NCBI RefSeq assembly: GCF_014269395.1
Contig: NZ_JACOGK010000035.1
Location: 1 to 24,294, forward strand
Direction: 5' to 3'
Source: Megasphaera hominis
GTDB lineage: Bacteria; Bacillota; Negativicutes; Veillonellales; Megasphaeraceae
DNA: 24,294 nucleotides
Position numbers and translations under genes: made by a program. Below the pieces are notes generated by a model. That model searched no databases and had not been told where the DNA came from. It worked only from the letters and a program-made list of their open reading frames with translations. Every line of letters begins with the position of its first letter. Position 1 is the first letter of the stretch. This document shows positions 14,301 to 21,168 of this stretch, piece after piece.

Positions 14301-15329
14301 TTAGAAGGCCGGGCATTCGCCGATAAAGCCGCGTACGACGTTGGGGATGGTGAGGTCCTTTGTGCCGGCGCCGTAGGCTGTGATTTCATGGATAAAGGAA
14401 GCCGGACGGGGGCCTGTGTAGGCAGCCAGGGTCTTGACGAGGGCTGCGCCTGTAGGCGTAACCAGTTCGCCCCGGATATCCGTAGAATAATAGGGCAGGC
14501 CGGCGAGCAGTTCTGCCGTAGCTGGTGCCGGTACGGGCATGATGCCGTGGGCGCAGCGGACGAAGCCGCTGCCCGTATGGAGGGCCGACGCGCCGATCTG
14601 TTCAATGCCCAAGTAGTCGAGACACCAAATAGTACCGACGATGTCGAGGATGCAGTCGATAGCGCCTACTTCATGGAAGTGGATCTGCTCTACCGGGACG
14701 CCATGGACCTTGGCTTCGGCAGCAGCCAGGGCGCCAAAGACGGCGAGGCTCTTTTTCTTTACATCGTCCGAGAAGGGCGACGCTTCGATGATTTTCGTAA
14801 TATCTGCCAGGCCGCGGTGCTGATGGTGGTGATGATGGCCTGTGGAATCGACCAGGCCCGCTGCGCCATGGACATGGGGAGCTGCCTGTGCGTCGGCGTG
14901 AACATGGTCATGATTGTGATGATGTTCGTGTTCATGAGCGTGTTCATGGTCGTGTTCATGGTCATGAGCGTGTTCATGGTCGTGTTCATGGTCATGAGCG
15001 TGTTCATGGTCATGGTCATGTTCGTGGTCGTGGTCATGTTCGTGGTCATGTTCGTGGTCATGTTCGTGCGTATGTTCATGATCGTGCGTATGTTCATGGT
15101 CATGAGCGTGCTGATGGTCGTGGTCCTGTTCCGCATCAAGGCGGACATTATAATAGATAGACTGGATGCCCAGCTTATTGACCGATTCACAGACCAGGGA
15201 GTAGCCGTCTAAGCCCAGCTGGCCCATGGCTTCTTTAAATTTTTCAAAAGGCACGCCGGCCTGAATGAGCATACCGACAAACATGTTGCCGCTAATGCCG
15301 GAAAAGCAATCGAGATACAAGGTTTTCAT
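14301..15329 (-). CDS. larC: LarC-type nickel-insertion protein, N-terminal domain only, with histidine tract
   Basis: LarC inserts nickel into the pyridinium dithiocarboxylate cofactor of lactate racemase. The 342 residues cover the N-terminal LarC domain: start MKTLYLDCFSGISGNMF, middle VPVEQIHFHEVGAIDCILDIVG, end TPTGAALVKTLAAY ... IPNVVRGFIGECPAF. Between them, residues 70-144 contain 39 histidines in an almost perfect D/E/A-H alternation, with a second cluster at 165-171. This is presumably a nickel store or chelator. The C-terminal cyclometallase domain (LarC2, roughly 140 residues) is absent. In Lactiplantibacillus it is joined by a programmed frameshift, but no LarC2-like sequence follows in any frame before the tRNA promoter at 14193. 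The gene is 17 bases downstream of a CobT-like gene and probably co-transcribed. GGAAATGGAGTG precedes the ATG. Confidence 0.82.
   Translation of the reverse strand: MKTLYLDCFSGISGNMFVGMLIQAGVPFEKFKEAMGQLGLDGYSLVCESVNKLGIQSIYYNVRLDAEQDHDHQHAHDHEHTHDHEHTHEHDHEHDHEHDHDHEHDHDHEHAHDHEHDHEHAHDHEHDHEHAHEHEHHHNHDHVHADAQAAPHVHGAAGLVDSTGHHHHHQHRGLADITKIIEASPFSDDVKKKSLAVFGALAAAEAKVHGVPVEQIHFHEVGAIDCILDIVGTIWCLDYLGIEQIGASALHTGSGFVRCAHGIMPVPAPATAELLAGLPYYSTDIRGELVTPTGAALVKTLAAYTGPRPASFIHEITAYGAGTKDLTIPNVVRGFIGECPAF
14905..15122 (-). repeat. 6-bp-periodic coding repeat (His-rich tract)
   Basis: On the coding strand CA(T/C)GA(A/C) units recur with 6-bp and 12- to 18-bp periodicities, encoding the Asp/Glu-His alternation in LarC. 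The near-identical units make this stretch prone to length change and to misassembly. It generates long spurious frames on the opposite strand. Confidence 0.85.
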
Positions 15330-15346
15330 GATTTACACTCCATTTC

Positions 15347-16342
15347 CTATAATTTATCGTGCATGAGCTGTACAGCCGCATCGAGGAGGGACAGGCCCAG
15401 GACGGAGCCCATACCCTGATCGTCCTTGCCGGCGCCGGTCAGCAAGGGATGCATTTGCAAATAGGTCATTTGCATTTGGTGTACCGGTTCGTTGTAGGCT
15501 GCCGACGGGAAGACAAAGTCCGTCACCTTTTCCTGCAGGGCGTGGGCCAATAAGACGGCGGCGCCGGTGACACCGTTGTCAAAGACGACGAGCATGCGCC
15601 GCTGGGCAGCGGATAAGATAAAGCCCGTCATGGCGGCAATGTCCGGCGAGCCGGCTTTTTGCAGCAGCTCCATAGGCTGCGCCGCATCGAGGCCGTGTGT
15701 GCGCAGCATGGCGCTGAGCATCTTCACCTGGTTCCGTTCCTGCAGCGTCCCCTGGAGGCCTGCCAGCTTTTGACGGTAAAAGGCAGCCGTCACGATGAAG
15801 CCCGTCAGGAGGGCCCGTTCGCCGAGGTTGCCCAGGCCAATGGCCGTGTAGCCTTCATCGGCCAGATTTTGGGCAATCTGGATACCGCTATAAAAGGCGT
15901 CGAGCATTTCGTCTTCCGTCATGGCCGGGCCGTTGCCATAATAATGGCTGCCGTGCATGACCTTCAGGTCCTGTACGCCCATACTTTCAGGAATATCCTC
16001 TTCCAGGCCCAGGTCGAGGAGGAGTACGCCGGCGTTGACGCGGTGGGCTACCTTGTTGATGGCCCCTTTACCGCCGGCAATTTCCAGTGCGTCGGCCTTG
16101 CTGTTCTTCCCTTTTGATTCATTCTTGCCGCCGTCTACGGCGTGGTCTGCCGCAAACAGGACGACGGCCTTTTTTAGCGGCTCCGGCTGCAGTGTGCCCG
16201 TAATACCGGCAATGCGCTCGGCTACGTGGCTCACGGTCGCATCAGCTGTACCGCTGGCAGCCAGACGCTGGCGGCACTGTTCCTGCACCAGCACGTCCGC
16301 CCCTTCGACGAGGGAAATAAACTGCTGCAATTCTTCGTCCAT
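15347..16342 (-). CDS. Divergent CobT-like phosphoribosyltransferase
   Basis: A 331-residue member of the CobT (nicotinate-nucleotide:dimethylbenzimidazole phosphoribosyltransferase) fold. CobT uses nicotinate mononucleotide to activate the cobamide lower ligand. Family signals are KAVVLFAADHAVDGG at 58-72, GGKGAINKVAHRVNAGVLLLDLGL at 90-113, and the C-terminal LLxAA helix. Key motifs depart from CobT: the usual GEMGIGNTT segment reads GLGNLGERALLTG (169-181), and the catalytic-Glu loop (GEGTG-like) reads KDDQGMGS (306-313). It may therefore act on a different base, be a regulatory or partner subunit (compare the ArsA/ArsB pair of CobT homologues making phenolyl cobamides in Negativicutes), or serve nicotinate-derived nickel-cofactor synthesis with the LarC gene 17 bases downstream. 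GAGAGGAG precedes the ATG. A TATAAT lies at 16388-16393 on its strand without a clear -35. Confidence 0.7.
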   Translation of the reverse strand: MDEELQQFISLVEGADVLVQEQCRQRLAASGTADATVSHVAERIAGITGTLQPEPLKKAVVLFAADHAVDGGKNESKGKNSKADALEIAGGKGAINKVAHRVNAGVLLLDLGLEEDIPESMGVQDLKVMHGSHYYGNGPAMTEDEMLDAFYSGIQIAQNLADEGYTAIGLGNLGERALLTGFIVTAAFYRQKLAGLQGTLQERNQVKMLSAMLRTHGLDAAQPMELLQKAGSPDIAAMTGFILSAAQRRMLVVFDNGVTGAAVLLAHALQEKVTDFVFPSAAYNEPVHQMQMTYLQMHPLLTGAGKDDQGMGSVLGLSLLDAAVQLMHDKL

Positions 16343-16451
16343 ATATCCGTCTCCTCTCGGTTGTATGTCTTATGTCGTATGCTTTATATTATATCATATA
16401 CTGGAGCCTGCTCTATCCCCCTATCCCCCATAGACCCGTAAAAAAGCAGAT

Positions 16452-16485
16452 AAAAAAAGCCGCCCACGACGGAGCAGCTTTTTTT
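16452..16485 (-). terminator. Terminator after the iron-type alcohol dehydrogenase
   Basis: A-run plus GC at 16452-16460 pairs with GC plus T-run at 16477-16485, with inner CCG/CGG pairs. T-runs are available on both strands. It separates the dehydrogenase from the CobT-like/LarC operon. Confidence 0.75.
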
Positions 16486-16503
16486 ATTTTTCTATATACG
16501 TTC

Positions 16504-17604
16504 TTATTTGAGGGATTCGCCAAATTCGTTGGCATCCAAGATGGCTTTTTTGAAGATTTCTGCCGTCATCGGTTCCGGTACGCACGTCCATTCACGGGCA
16601 TCGGGGCCTTTGGCAACGATCTTATCGACTTCGTCGACGCTGATGTCGAGGTCGGAGAGCTTCGTCGGATAGCCGCATTTCTTGTAGAAGGCAGCCAGCT
16701 TGTCGCGCTGTTCGAACTGTTTGTCGTAAGTCAGGAGGACCAGGACGCCGAAGGAAACGATTTCGCCATGGAGGTGTTTTTCTACAGACTGCGGCAGTAC
16801 GGTCGAGGAGTTGTAGAAGAGGTGGGCTACGGACGAGTTGTAATAGTATTCCGTTTCGTCAGTTGCGCAGTTGGAAACGAGGCCTGTGCTGACGATGATG
16901 TCCAGGACGACCTGCTGCAATTCGAAGGTAACCTGTTTCTTTTTGAAGTCTTCCAGGGCTTTTACGCCATAGGCAATGAGGGGCTTCGTGCAGACCGTAG
17001 CCAGGGCGCGGGCGACTTCGACGGTGTGGAACATTTCGCCCTTGCGGCTCGAGAGTTCGCATTCGCATTCCTTGCTCATAGCATCGCCAATGCCGGCCCA
17101 GAAGAGTTCGTACGGCGAATCGGCAATGATGGTCATGTTGATGAAGGTATGAACGGGCGGCTGATCGAGGTAGTAGTAGCCGGCAAAGGATTTGTCAGCC
17201 TTGTACATAACGGAAATAGCCGTAACCGGTGCGCAGTTGGAGGAAACCGTCGGGAAGGCGAAGATGGCCTTGTTGGCTTTATCAGCTACGACCTTACAGG
17301 TATCGATTGCGCGGCCGCCGCCGACAGCAAAGATGAGGTCGGCCTGCTGGACCGCAGGGTTGGCCAGGAGCATATCTACGTTTTCAAAGGTAGCGTCGCC
17401 GCCATACCACAGGGTGCCGACTACTTCGAGCGGAGTATCTTTAATAGCTGCCAGGATGGCATCCTGCGCTTTGGAGAGAGCTGTCTTGCCGCCGATGATG
17501 ACGACCTTTTTACCGAAAGGACGTGTGATTTTGCCAATAGCGTCATAGGCATTGGCGCCTACGGTATAGGCCGGTAATACGAGTGTGTAATCAGATTTGG
17601 ACAT
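16504..17604 (-). CDS. Iron-containing alcohol dehydrogenase family oxidoreductase (GldA/HcxA-like)
   Basis: A 366-residue NAD(P)-dependent metal dehydrogenase of the GldA/iron-ADH superfamily. The nucleotide-binding loop is VGGGRAIDTCK at 94-104. Likely metal ligands are Asp174 (GIGDAMSKE), His261 (SSVAHLF) and His279 (EKHLHGE). The FPTVSSNCAPVT and YYYNSSVAH segments resemble the subgroup containing E. coli HcxA (YbdH), which reduces 2-oxoacids to 2-hydroxyacids. Glycerol dehydrogenase is the other candidate. A hydroxyacid role would fit the surrounding lactate-type genes but is inference. AAAGGGGGT precedes the ATG. It is a single-gene unit with a palindromic promoter upstream and a terminator downstream. 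Confidence 0.82.
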   Translation of the reverse strand: MSKSDYTLVLPAYTVGANAYDAIGKITRPFGKKVVIIGGKTALSKAQDAILAAIKDTPLEVVGTLWYGGDATFENVDMLLANPAVQQADLIFAVGGGRAIDTCKVVADKANKAIFAFPTVSSNCAPVTAISVMYKADKSFAGYYYLDQPPVHTFINMTIIADSPYELFWAGIGDAMSKECECELSSRKGEMFHTVEVARALATVCTKPLIAYGVKALEDFKKKQVTFELQQVVLDIIVSTGLVSNCATDETEYYYNSSVAHLFYNSSTVLPQSVEKHLHGEIVSFGVLVLLTYDKQFEQRDKLAAFYKKCGYPTKLSDLDISVDEVDKIVAKGPDAREWTCVPEPMTAEIFKKAILDANEFGESLK

Positions 17605-17639
17605 ACATATAACCCCCTTTAAGGATAATCAATAGTTCC

Positions 17640-17667
17640 CAAGTATGGAATTATTATACCATACTTG
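17640..17667 (-). promoter_or_regulatory. Palindromic operator over the dehydrogenase -10 element
   Basis: CAAGTATGG (17640-17648) and CCATACTTG (17659-17667) are perfect 9-bp inverted copies. The 10-base centre contains TATAAT of the leftward promoter (17653-17658 on the plus strand). A bound protein would cover the -10 region, so repression is the simplest model. No good -35 is visible. Confidence 0.6.
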
Positions 17668-18009
17668 CACGGCTTATGACATAGAGAAATTTTTCGTAGT
17701 ACTTATGTTCATGAATGAAATTTACAGCTAATGTGACCATAATTCTTTGCTTATGTAAAAGTTGCGAAAAGTGCAACTATTCTGTCCGTTTCTACTTAAA
17801 CGTTTCATCTCATTTTGTTCTCTTTCGCCCTTTCCAGCCTGTAAACTGTCACTGTACTTTTACTATATTTTTTTGGCATGTATAATATTCTCTATAATCA
17901 TTATATATACACCTATTGTAGTTCTCACATAGCATATGCGTCGCATGTAGTACCTATGCGGTACGGATTTACGTTTTCTGTATATTCTGCAATGGGCACA
18001 TTACTTTTA
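17668..18009. other. Long non-coding region between divergent genes
   Basis: No gene is supported here. It is AT-rich and holds several small dyads: AGTTGC/GCAACT at 17760-17778 and GTACC/GGTAC at 17950-17964. A TATAAT at 17881-17886 could start a long cstA leader. No known riboswitch was recognised. Confidence 0.5.
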
Positions 18010-18069
18010 ATGGACAATCACTCTCCATTTGTCCATCTGTAAGAGAATGACGCTTGCTATTTTTATAAT
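18010..18069 (+). promoter_or_regulatory. Palindrome and -10 element upstream of cstA
   Basis: ATGGACAA (18010-18017) and TTGTCCAT (18029-18036) are perfect inverted copies 11 bases apart. TATAAT follows at 18064-18069. With no TTGACA at the right distance, a regulator bound at the palindrome, centred about 50 bases before the start point, could activate transcription. The resulting leader would be about 120 bases and contains a small CACAG/CTGTG hairpin. Confidence 0.45.
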
Positions 18070-18197
18070 AAAGAATTACAATATAAGCATGATGCAGGGT
18101 ATTCTCTTTCGTAATCCTTATTTTTCATTTTAGTCCACAGTTTTATGCTGTGTATAGAAAGAGTAATGCTACTATTTTAAAAAAGGAGGTTTTTTGT

Positions 18198-20084
18198 ATG
18201 AACGGTTTGTTTGTTGTTATTATTTCCGCGTTAGTATTCGTACTGGCATACCGTTTCTACGGCGCTTTTATCGGTGCCAAGGTATTAACGGTCAACCAGT
18301 ACAACGTCACTCCGGCCTTCCGTTTTGAAGATGGTCATGACTATGTACCGACTAATAAATACGTCGTATTCGGTCATCATTTTGCTGCCATCGCCGGTGC
18401 CGGTCCGCTCGTAGGCCCTGTTATTGCCGCTCAGTTCGGTTATTTACCAGGTGCTCTCTGGATTCTTCTCGGTGGTGTTTTAGCCGGTGCAGTTCATGAC
18501 TGTGTTATCCTCTTCTGCTCCATGCGTTACGATGGCAAGTCCATCGCTGAAATCGCTAAAGCTCAGATTGGTGACAAGGTCGGCCTGGCTACATCTTTCG
18601 CCGTACTGTTCCTGAACATCTTAGCTATGGCTGGGATGGCTGTTGTTATCGTCAACGCCCTGCATGACAGCCCTTGGGGTACCTTTACCATCGGCATGAC
18701 GATTCCTATCGCTATCTTCATTGGTATTTACATGCAGTATCTCCGTCCTGGCAGAATCCAGGAAGGCACGATCATCGGTGTTGTCCTCACGTTGCTCGCC
18801 GTTGTTGCCGGCCCGTGGGTACAGCATTCGGCTACACTCGCGCCGCTGTTCACCATTAGCGCGTTTGGTATTTCCGTTGCTCTTATCATTTATGGTTTCG
18901 TCGCTGCAGCTCTTCCTGTATGGCTGCTCCTGGCACCGCGTGATTACCTCTCCACGTACATGAAGATCGGTACAATCGGCGCCTTGGCTATTGGCGTTAT
19001 CATCGTTGGACCGACCATTCAGATGCCGGCTTTGACGCAGTTCTGTGCTGGCGGTGGCCCGGTTATTACCGGTCCGGTTCTGCCGTACATCTTTATCACC
19101 ATCGCTTGTGGCGCCGTTTCCGGTTTCCACGCTATGATTTCTACAGGCACAACGCCGAAGATGCTGATGAATGAACGTTCTATCGTTCCTGTCGGCTATG
19201 GCGCTATGCTGACGGAATCCTTCGTAGCTATGATGGCTCTCATCGCTGCTACGTCCCTTGTTCCGGCCGACTACTTTGCTATCAACTCCACGGCTGAACA
19301 TTTCAATGCCTTGAATATGCAGGTTGTCGATCTGCCGCAGTTGAGCCAGATGGTTGGTGAAAACGTTGCTCACCGTCCGGGCGGCGCTGTTTCCCTGGCA
19401 GTAGGCATGGCCTTCATCTTCTCTAACATTCCTGGTCTGGAAAGCTTGATGAACTACTGGTATCACTTCTGCATCATGTTCGAAGCCTTGTTCATCATGA
19501 CGATTATCGATGCCGGCACACGTGTTGGCCGTTACATGCTGCAGGAACTCATCGGCCGCGTATGGACGAAGTTCGGCGATCCCCATTGGACTCCGGGCGC
19601 TATCATCGCTTCCGCTCTGATCTCCGGTGCATGGGGTTACATCGTCTTGCAAGGTAACTTGTCGACGATTTGGCCAATTTTCGGTGTATCGAACCAGTTA
19701 CTGGCTATCATCACCGTAGCCATCAGCTCCGTTGTTATTTGCAGCATGGGTAAAGCCCGCTATGTCTGGGTAACCGGTATTCCTTGGGCCTTCCTGACGG
19801 TTGTAATCTTCTGGGCTGACTTCCTCAACATGTTCAACATTTACTGGCCGAAGGGTGAAATTCTCCTCTTCTCCGTATCTGCCATCATGTTGATCCTGGT
19901 TGTTATCGTAAGTATCGGGTCCTTCCTCAAGTGCCTGGAATTGTCTAAGACCGTTCCGGCCAGCTACACGACGACAGCCAGTGTAGAAGAAGAAGGCTTG
20001 AAGAAGCTGCAGGAATTAGTTGCTACGGATGAAAGAGCAAAACGCTTTGCTGAAATGACGTGCAAAGAATTCAAAAAAGCTTAA
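18198..20084 (+). CDS. cstA: CstA-family pyruvate/peptide transporter
   Basis: A carbon-starvation protein A homologue of 628 residues with about 16 membrane helices. In E. coli, CstA and BtsT are high-affinity pyruvate:H+ symporters, and peptide uptake was proposed earlier. Family marks are the N-terminal AYRFYGAFIGAKVL, the conserved HHFAAIAGAGPLVGPVIAAQ, GALWILLGGVLAGAVHD, and GAVSGFHAMISTGTTPKML in the core. The soluble C-terminal tail is about 60 residues. The start at 18198 is set by AAAAGGAGG; an earlier in-frame ATG has no ribosome site. It is monocistronic, with a strong terminator. It probably exchanges pyruvate with the medium in a cell that lives on lactate. Long, GC-rich, well-adapted codon use suggests high expression. 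Confidence 0.9.
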   Translation: MNGLFVVIISALVFVLAYRFYGAFIGAKVLTVNQYNVTPAFRFEDGHDYVPTNKYVVFGHHFAAIAGAGPLVGPVIAAQFGYLPGALWILLGGVLAGAVHDCVILFCSMRYDGKSIAEIAKAQIGDKVGLATSFAVLFLNILAMAGMAVVIVNALHDSPWGTFTIGMTIPIAIFIGIYMQYLRPGRIQEGTIIGVVLTLLAVVAGPWVQHSATLAPLFTISAFGISVALIIYGFVAAALPVWLLLAPRDYLSTYMKIGTIGALAIGVIIVGPTIQMPALTQFCAGGGPVITGPVLPYIFITIACGAVSGFHAMISTGTTPKMLMNERSIVPVGYGAMLTESFVAMMALIAATSLVPADYFAINSTAEHFNALNMQVVDLPQLSQMVGENVAHRPGGAVSLAVGMAFIFSNIPGLESLMNYWYHFCIMFEALFIMTIIDAGTRVGRYMLQELIGRVWTKFGDPHWTPGAIIASALISGAWGYIVLQGNLSTIWPIFGVSNQLLAIITVAISSVVICSMGKARYVWVTGIPWAFLTVVIFWADFLNMFNIYWPKGEILLFSVSAIMLILVVIVSIGSFLKCLELSKTVPASYTTTASVEEEGLKKLQELVATDERAKRFAEMTCKEFKKA

Positions 20085-20116
20085 CTAATCATCACTACCC
20101 ATGCGGTACGTGAGCC

Positions 20117-20150
20117 AAAGCTCCCGGTCATCAGGCCGGGAGCTTTTTTT
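20117..20150 (+). terminator. Terminator of cstA
   Basis: Perfect 11-bp arms AAAGCTCCCGG (20117-20127) and its complement (20136-20146) around 8 bases, followed by more T. The last two T belong to the next promoter's -35 hexamer. Confidence 0.93.
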
Positions 20151-20177
20151 GACAGGCCGCACAGAGACGGCTATAAT
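20149..20177 (+). promoter_or_regulatory. Consensus sigma-A promoter of the radical SAM gene
   Basis: TTGACA (20149-20154) and TATAAT (20172-20177) are exactly 17 bases apart, a full consensus. The -35 hexamer shares bases with the T-run of the cstA terminator. Transcription would start near 20184, which rules out the ATG there as the start codon. Confidence 0.85.
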
Positions 20178-20213
20178 GCAACTATGCCAACTACAACAAA
20201 GGAGATCTTACCT

Positions 20214-21122
20214 ATGGATATCTTACAGCCCTGTGACGACTGTCCCCGCCATTGCCACGTCGTCCGTCCGGACGTGCCCACAGGCCGTCCTCTGTCAGGT
20301 TATTGTCATAGTCCGCTGCAGCCCATGCTGGCCCGGGCGGCCCTCCATTTCTGGGAAGAGCCGTGCATTAGCGGTGAAAAAGGGTCGGGTACGGTGTTCT
20401 TTTCGCACTGCAACCTGTGCTGTGTCTTTTGCCAAAACTCGGAAATCAGCCGCGACGGCGCCGGGACGGTCGTGACGGTGGAACGGCTGCGCCAGATTTA
20501 CGGCGACCTCATCGCCCAGGGTGCCCACAATATCAACCTCGTCACGCCGACGCCGTACGTGCGGGCCATCCGCGACAGCCTGGCTGAACCCCTCTCCGTA
20601 CCGGTCGTCTACAACTGCGGCGGTTACGAAACGGTAGAAACGATTGAATCCCTACGGGGTAAGGTACAGATTTTCCTGCCGGACCTGAAATATCTCGACA
20701 GTGCCATTGCCAAGCGCTACAGCGGTGCCGCAGACTATCCCAATGTAGCCACGCAGGCGATTCTGGCCATGTACGAACAGACCGGACCTTACGTCCTTGA
20801 TGACGACGGTATGCTCCAGAGCGGCGTCGTCATCCGCCACCTCATCCTGCCGGGCCACGTAGAGAATACGAAGCGCGTCATCGACTGGGTAGCCGGCCAC
20901 TTCCAAGAGGGCCAGGTCCTCTTCAGCCTCATGCGCCAGTACGTCCCGCACGGCCAGGCGTGCCGCTTCCCGGAAATCAACCGGCCCTTGTCGGACGAAG
21001 AATACGACGAAGCAGAACAGTACCTCTTTGAAAGCGGTATTGAAGACGGCTTTGTCCAGGAAAAGGACAGTGCCAGTGAAAGCTTCATCCCTGCCTTTGA
21101 CGGCACGGGTGTGACAAAATAA
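20214..21122 (+). CDS. PflA-like radical SAM protein (PflX/COG1313 type)
   Basis: A 302-residue radical SAM enzyme related to pyruvate formate-lyase activases but of the uncharacterised PflX group. The cluster motif is Cys66-x3-Cys70-x2-Cys73, in HCNLCCVFCQN. An unusual additional Cys69 sits inside the motif, where Arg is common. An N-terminal set, Cys7, Cys10, Cys14 and Cys31 (CDDCPRHC ... GYC), probably forms a second site. Later segments LVTPTPYVRAI, YNCGGYE, FLPDLKYLD and HLILPGHVENT follow the family order. It may activate a glycyl-radical enzyme, but no partner is adjacent. The start at 20214 lies 9 bases after AAAGGAG; an ATG at 20184 coincides with the transcription start. Confidence 0.85.
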   Translation: MDILQPCDDCPRHCHVVRPDVPTGRPLSGYCHSPLQPMLARAALHFWEEPCISGEKGSGTVFFSHCNLCCVFCQNSEISRDGAGTVVTVERLRQIYGDLIAQGAHNINLVTPTPYVRAIRDSLAEPLSVPVVYNCGGYETVETIESLRGKVQIFLPDLKYLDSAIAKRYSGAADYPNVATQAILAMYEQTGPYVLDDDGMLQSGVVIRHLILPGHVENTKRVIDWVAGHFQEGQVLFSLMRQYVPHGQACRFPEINRPLSDEEYDEAEQYLFESGIEDGFVQEKDSASESFIPAFDGTGVTK

Positions 21123-21132
21123 GAGCCAACAA

Positions 21133-21163
21133 AAAAGACCTGCCATACAGCGGCAGGTCTTTT
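21133..21163. terminator. Bidirectional terminator
   Basis: AAAAGACCTGCC and GGCAGGTCTTTT pair over 12 bp around a 7-base loop, between the convergent radical SAM and FAD-oxidase genes. Both strands have the required T-run. Confidence 0.92.
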
Positions 21164-21168
21164 GTCGT

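Noticed and set aside
14289..15212. Long plus-strand frame rich in Met, Val and Phe
   Set aside because: It is the antisense of the LarC histidine repeat, which produces open frames on both strands. No ribosome site or family resemblance.
16343..16440. Possible cobalamin riboswitch before the CobT-like gene
   Set aside because: The leader is under 100 bases and no B12-box or the expected multi-stem fold was seen.
16372..17577. 401-codon plus-strand frame
   Set aside because: It is the mirror of the iron-type dehydrogenase gene; the minus-strand product has clear family motifs.
18621..19652. 343-codon minus-strand frame
   Set aside because: Antisense to cstA, with no recognisable domain or ribosome site.
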